This document shows positions 23,032 through 26,249 of a stretch of 26,249 nucleotides of DNA, one piece after another. This DNA is from CAYGAW01 sp964347945. GTDB taxonomy: Bacteria > Chloroflexota > Anaerolineae > UBA7937 > B3-Chlor. Below the pieces are notes generated by a model, which made no database searches, had not been told where the DNA came from, and worked only from the letters and a program-made list of their open reading frames with translations. The stretch is from assembly GCA_964347945.1 (NCBI GenBank), contig CAYGAW010000181.1, positions 1 to 26,249 on the forward strand. The letters are read 5' to 3'. The first letter of the stretch is position 1. Each line of letters opens with the position of its first letter. A program made the translations under genes and the position numbers.

Positions 23032-23729
23032 ACGTCGTCCTTGGCCAACTCCTCCAAGGCGTGCTGTGCGGCGCGCTGCTGAGCAGCCTGCTTGGTCCGG
23101 CCTTCACCTCGACCGTAAGCTGTGTCCCCAACCCAAACCTCCACAGTGAACTCCTTAGCGTGATCCGGGCCGCGCTCCTTGATAGTGCGGTACACCGGAG
23201 TCACTCGAAGCTCGCTCTGAGTCCACTCCTGTAACCGGCTCTTGTGGTCCCTTTCCAGGCCACGCTCTAGGACCCTGGCCGCCTCTGGTTCTATGAATGG
23301 CATGACGAAGTTCTCCACCGCCTCCAGGCCACTGTCGAGATAGATGGCGGCCACCAATGCTTCGAAGGCATCTGAAAGAAGTCCCGCCCTGGCGCGACCG
23401 CCTCGCTCATCCTCTCCGCGCGACAGGCGCATGTAGTCTCCAAGCTCCATGCTCCTGGCGAACTTTGCCAAGGTCTTGGCGTTGATCAAAGCCGCTCGCA
23501 GCTTGGTGAGTTCGCCTTCGTCCATCTCCGGGAAGCTTCGATACAGGCGCTCCCCCACGATGAAATCAAGCAGTGCATCACCCAAGAATTCCAATCGCTC
23601 ATTGGACGCTAGATCGAAGTCAGGGTTCTCGTTGAGGAAGGAACTGTGGACCAACGCCCTATGAAGCAGGGTTTCGTCATTGAAGCGTAGGCCAACGACT
23701 TCCTGTAGCCGATCTAGATCCCCATTCAT
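23028..23729 (-). CDS. rnc: Ribonuclease III
   Basis: A 233-aa double-strand-specific endoribonuclease that processes rRNA precursors and other duplex RNAs. The catalytic domain signature NERLEFLGDALLDFIVGE is present, and the second acidic pair is in LLSDAFEALVAAIYLD. The C-terminal double-stranded RNA-binding domain runs from about residue 160 (SRLQEWTQ) to the KQAAQQRAAQHALEEL helix. The frame extends upstream to 23816, but that part overlaps the end of lpd and has no RNase III character. The ATG at 23729 gives the usual short lead (MNGDLDRLQEVVGLRF) and sits 7 nt after the lpd stop with a GAG-type ribosome-binding site, suggesting translational coupling. Confidence 0.95.
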   Translation of the reverse strand: MNGDLDRLQEVVGLRFNDETLLHRALVHSSFLNENPDFDLASNERLEFLGDALLDFIVGERLYRSFPEMDEGELTKLRAALINAKTLAKFARSMELGDYMRLSRGEDERGGRARAGLLSDAFEALVAAIYLDSGLEAVENFVMPFIEPEAARVLERGLERDHKSRLQEWTQSELRVTPVYRTIKERGPDHAKEFTVEVWVGDTAYGRGEGRTKQAAQQRAAQHALEELAKDDV

Positions 23730-23736
23730 CAGCTTC

Positions 23737-25128
23737 TCACGACAGTATGTGAATCGGGCCATCCAACTGGCCCAATGCCGCCTCCCGCACGGCCTCGGGC
23801 AGTGTGGGATGGGCATGGATCGTTCTGATGATGTCCTCCGCTGTGGCGCCCGACTGGATTGCCAGCGCTCCTTCAGCGATCATGTCGGTGGCGTGAGGCC
23901 CCATGATATGGAGCCCGAGTATCTTGGCGCTGTCCTCTTCGCAAATCATCTTCACCAGACCCATGGGCTGCCCCATGGCCACGGCGCGGCCGCTCGCATT
24001 GAAGGGAAACCTGCTCTTCTTGTAAGAGATGCCTCGCTCCTTGACCTCTTGCTCGGTCAATCCTACGCCAGCTATCTCGGGGAGTGTGAAGACGCAGTTG
24101 GGGACAGCGCGGTAGTCCATGACGCTTTCTCTTCCCAGTGCGTGCTCCACGGCTACCTCACCTTCGCGACTGGCCACGTGAGCCAGCATCCACCCTCCAG
24201 TCACGTCCCCAATGGCGTACACTCCAGGCACGCTGGTGGCCATGTGTTCGTCCACCACAATCGCCCCCTTCTCCGTGCTCACGCCGATCTCTTCCAGGTT
24301 CAGTCCTTCGGTGTATGGCACCCTCCCGGTGGAAATGAGGACCATGTCGGCGTTGACCACACCTTCTCCCTTAGGTCCTTCATACGCTACCTCGAGCAGC
24401 CCGTCCTCTTTCCTGATCTCCTTGAGGGGTGAACGGAGCTGCACCTCCACTCCCTGTCGGCGAACCAGCTGCAGATACCGGCGCGCCAGTTCCTCGTCGA
24501 CCGGAGGCAATAGCGCGGGCAGCATCTCGATGACGGTCACCTTGGTGCCAAGAGCGTTGAAGATGCTCGCGAACTCCATCCCCACGACCCCGCCACCTAC
24601 GACGACCAAGTCCTCTGGCGGCTCCTGAAGCGAAACCATCTCCTTGCTGGTAACAACACCCGGCAAGTCGAGCCCTGGCACGGGCGGCATCGCCGGTATC
24701 GACCCCGTGGCGACGATGATCTTCGCCACCTCCACATCCCGAGGAGACTCACCCGTTACCTTGATTTCGGTGGGCGACACCAGTACGGCACGGCCATGGA
24801 AAACCTGCACCTTGTGAGCTTCCACCAGGCTCTCAACGCCAGAGACCAGTCGCTCGACCACCTCGTCCTTGCGTCTCATCATGGAGGGAAAATCGAAGTC
24901 TGGTTCACTGACCACGACTCCAAACTCTTCTGCCCGCTCTATTTCCATGAGCAGCTCAATGCTGCTGGCCATGGCCTTCGTGGGGATGCAGCCCCAATTC
25001 AAACACACTCCACCGAGGCGCTCCTTCTCTATCAGGGCCACCTTGGCGCCCAGTTGTGCCGCCCGGATCGCAGCCACGTAGCCCCCAGGCCCACCCCCAA
25101 TCATACCTATGTCAAACTTCTCGTCCAT
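23737..25128 (-). CDS. lpdA: Dihydrolipoyl dehydrogenase (E3)
   Basis: A 463-aa FAD-dependent pyridine nucleotide-disulfide oxidoreductase that reoxidises dihydrolipoyl groups of 2-oxoacid dehydrogenase or glycine cleavage complexes using NAD. Motifs: FAD site IGGGPGGYVAAIRAAQLG (about 10-27), redox disulfide GGVCLNWGCIPTK with Cys42 and Cys47, NAD site VVGGGVVGMEFASIFNALG, second FAD motif GVYAIGDVTGGWMLAH, and the C-terminal His/Glu pair in HAHPTLPE. All active-site residues are present and the length is normal. It starts 1 nt after the radical SAM gene's stop and ends 7 nt before rnc, so it belongs to this minus-strand operon. No E1 or E2 genes lie in the window. The adjacent radical SAM gene may bear on its lipoyl partner. 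Confidence 0.95.
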   Translation of the reverse strand: MDEKFDIGMIGGGPGGYVAAIRAAQLGAKVALIEKERLGGVCLNWGCIPTKAMASSIELLMEIERAEEFGVVVSEPDFDFPSMMRRKDEVVERLVSGVESLVEAHKVQVFHGRAVLVSPTEIKVTGESPRDVEVAKIIVATGSIPAMPPVPGLDLPGVVTSKEMVSLQEPPEDLVVVGGGVVGMEFASIFNALGTKVTVIEMLPALLPPVDEELARRYLQLVRRQGVEVQLRSPLKEIRKEDGLLEVAYEGPKGEGVVNADMVLISTGRVPYTEGLNLEEIGVSTEKGAIVVDEHMATSVPGVYAIGDVTGGWMLAHVASREGEVAVEHALGRESVMDYRAVPNCVFTLPEIAGVGLTEQEVKERGISYKKSRFPFNASGRAVAMGQPMGLVKMICEEDSAKILGLHIMGPHATDMIAEGALAIQSGATAEDIIRTIHAHPTLPEAVREAALGQLDGPIHILS

Positions 25129-25129
25129 C

Positions 25130-25993
25130 TCAGGCCCTTCTCTTCAACCTCACAGCACAGCACTCTTCTCGGCGGTCCACCCTCAGCCCCACCTCCTGCG
25201 CAAGGGCGACCGCTGTCCTGGCCGGGCTAACGATCACGTTGACACCTGCCTTCACCGCCAGCGCATCCAGTTGATCTCTGTACTCCCCGCGGGGTCTCAT
25301 ACACCCCAAGTGTATGGGTATCGTGGGAAAGCGCAGGCGAGCTTCGACGAGAAGGTGTACTACCTCTTCCAGTCGAGGCGGGTCCCTGTCCTCATAGCGA
25401 GTGCCGGCAGTGGGTATGAACACAATGAAGGTCATCGCCTCCACTCCCAGATCCTCCAGGATATCGAGGGCTTTGTACTCCCCTGATATAGAACCACCCC
25501 TGAGCCCAACTGTGATGTGGGGCACAGTCGTCGTATGGCGGCGGAGCAGCTCATAGGCAGCGACGTAGTCTTGGACACCGACATCGAGGCCGTACACCTC
25601 CCTGATGGTCTCGTCGTCCCCCACGAAATCGAAGGAGATGACGTCAACATAGGGAGCGATGATCTCGGCCTCCGTCTCGCCTATCAGCCCCACATGCCAG
25701 TTCATGATCCTTCCCGATCGCATGTCCCTCACGATGTCCAGATGCTCGGTCACTGGCACCCGCCCGCTTCCGTCACACCCTCCTGATATCAGGCAACTAG
25801 TTGCCCCTTCGGGATCGGCGCGCCACACGGGGACCATGGACTCCAGATAGTGTCCACCGCAGTGCGCACAGTCCAGCTGGCATCGGGTCCCGGTGAGGCT
25901 GACCACCAGGGTGCGGAGGGGGTAGTCAAAGCCGATCACCGGAGGGAAGGCAGCCTGGCGCACACGCCACGCCTCTCGCAGTCTATCATCCAT
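25130..25993 (-). CDS. Radical SAM protein of the COG1856 type; candidate LipS-type lipoyl synthase subunit
   Basis: A 287-aa protein. The iron-sulfur/SAM motif is C38-x3-C42-x2-C45 in LTGTRCQLDCAHCGG. Other family blocks are HYLESMVPV, LISGGCDGSGRVP, DVISFDFVGDDETIREVYGL, VPHITVGLRGG, GCMRPRGEYR and a near-terminal ECCAV cysteine pair, which could hold a second cluster. From memory these match COG1856, a biotin-synthase-like group that, as I recall, includes one subunit of the two-protein LipS1/LipS2 lipoyl synthase. Its place one base before lpd supports a lipoyl-related role, but the assignment is inference. The partner protein is not in the window; the neighbouring upstream gene is cut by the edge and is not radical SAM-like in the visible part. 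The ATG at 25993 has a poorly spaced ribosome-binding site (AAGGGG just before it). Confidence 0.8.
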   Translation of the reverse strand: MDDRLREAWRVRQAAFPPVIGFDYPLRTLVVSLTGTRCQLDCAHCGGHYLESMVPVWRADPEGATSCLISGGCDGSGRVPVTEHLDIVRDMRSGRIMNWHVGLIGETEAEIIAPYVDVISFDFVGDDETIREVYGLDVGVQDYVAAYELLRRHTTTVPHITVGLRGGSISGEYKALDILEDLGVEAMTFIVFIPTAGTRYEDRDPPRLEEVVHLLVEARLRFPTIPIHLGCMRPRGEYRDQLDALAVKAGVNVIVSPARTAVALAQEVGLRVDRREECCAVRLKRRA

Positions 25994-26009
25994 CCCCTTG
26001 CGTCATCCT

Positions 26010-26249
26010 TCAATCAATGCTGTCGCGAATCGGCAGCCTTACCTCGCCCACCTCCTTCGTACGAAAGCGGATCACGACGTCGTGAGGCCCAGGAGCCAGC
26101 TTCTCGCCTCCCACGGTGACGACAACCCGGCACCCCAGGCCCAAAGGAAGGGGGGCTTGCGATGAAATCTTTGTCGCCTCGATCGTACCCAGCCCATCCA
26201 CCGACAGAGACACCTGCTCCAGCGGGTACCCCACACCATCAACATCAAG
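26010..26249 (-). CDS. C-terminal end of an unrecognised protein, cut by the window edge
   Basis: About 79 residues are visible, open to the last base. The apparent GTG start at 26234 is just an internal codon, since the frame continues as LDVDG before it. The fragment is beta-rich with alternating hydrophobic and polar residues (VSLSVDGLGTIEAT, CRVVVTVGGEKLAPGPHDVVIRFRT, EVRLPIRDSID) and may be an Ig-like or beta-sandwich C-terminal domain. I cannot name a family. It ends 16 nt before the radical SAM gene on the same strand, so it is probably the preceding gene of the same operon. Confidence 0.6.
   Translation of the reverse strand, partial: LDVDGVGYPLEQVSLSVDGLGTIEATKISSQAPLPLGLGCRVVVTVGGEKLAPGPHDVVIRFRTKEVGEVRLPIRDSID

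Noticed and set aside
23730..23816. N-terminal extension of RNase III
   Set aside because: It overlaps the coding end of lpd and carries no family similarity; the ATG at 23729 fits spacing and family start.

Overview
The window looks like ordinary chromosome from a member of the Chloroflexota, probably an Anaerolineae-like lineage. The GC content is moderately high. I infer the taxon from remembered family resemblance, not from a search: the conserved-hypothetical pair at 8368-10501, Thr-Pro-rich surface proteins with FxLYD and LysM domains, a two-sided membrane 'spermidine synthase-like' protein, an MrfA-type helicase and a COG1856-type radical SAM protein. There is no phage, transposon, CRISPR array, tRNA or rRNA. 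No gene-free stretch exceeds 300 bases; the longest (705-920) shows nothing I can name.

Layout. 1-704: 3' part of a DUF89/ARMT1-like gene. 921-5741: divergent pair of a membrane spermidine-synthase-like protein (-) and an MrfA/YprA-type helicase (+). 5857-8290: divergent pair of murJ (-) and a stand-alone, degenerate CpaF/TadA-like ATPase (+), separated by a large inverted repeat and a strong promoter. 8300-10603: two-gene operon of uncharacterised proteins (-) ending in a terminator, with its promoter set against that of rpsT (+). 11083-14733: envelope region with a zinc ribbon-TM-LysM protein (-) divergent from a three-gene operon (+) of two small membrane proteins and a Thr/Pro-rich FN3/FxLYD protein. 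14746-18223: gltD-like oxidoreductase with a consensus promoter and a terminator, then a secreted glycosidase-like protein and an amino-acid-type substrate-binding protein. 18220-26249, all on the minus strand: partial unknown gene, radical SAM protein, lpd, rnc, smc and an asparaginase.

Several good sigma70-type promoters (-35 TTGACA-like, 16-17 nt spacer, -10 TATAAT-like) can be read directly. They matter for gene starts, because in several cases the promoter lies inside the longest possible reading frame. I therefore moved the starts of the membrane spermidine-synthase-like gene, the 563-aa gene, the LysM gene and gltD downstream. For the CpaF-like gene the -10 box overlaps the apparent ATG.

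How the genes may work together. murJ, the LysM protein and the Thr/Pro-rich operon all concern the cell envelope. lpd next to a candidate LipS-type radical SAM enzyme suggests lipoyl cofactor and 2-oxoacid dehydrogenase metabolism. rnc-smc is a housekeeping linkage. The best candidates for undescribed biology are the degenerate CpaF-like protein, the 563+142 aa pair, and the surface module around 11083-14733.
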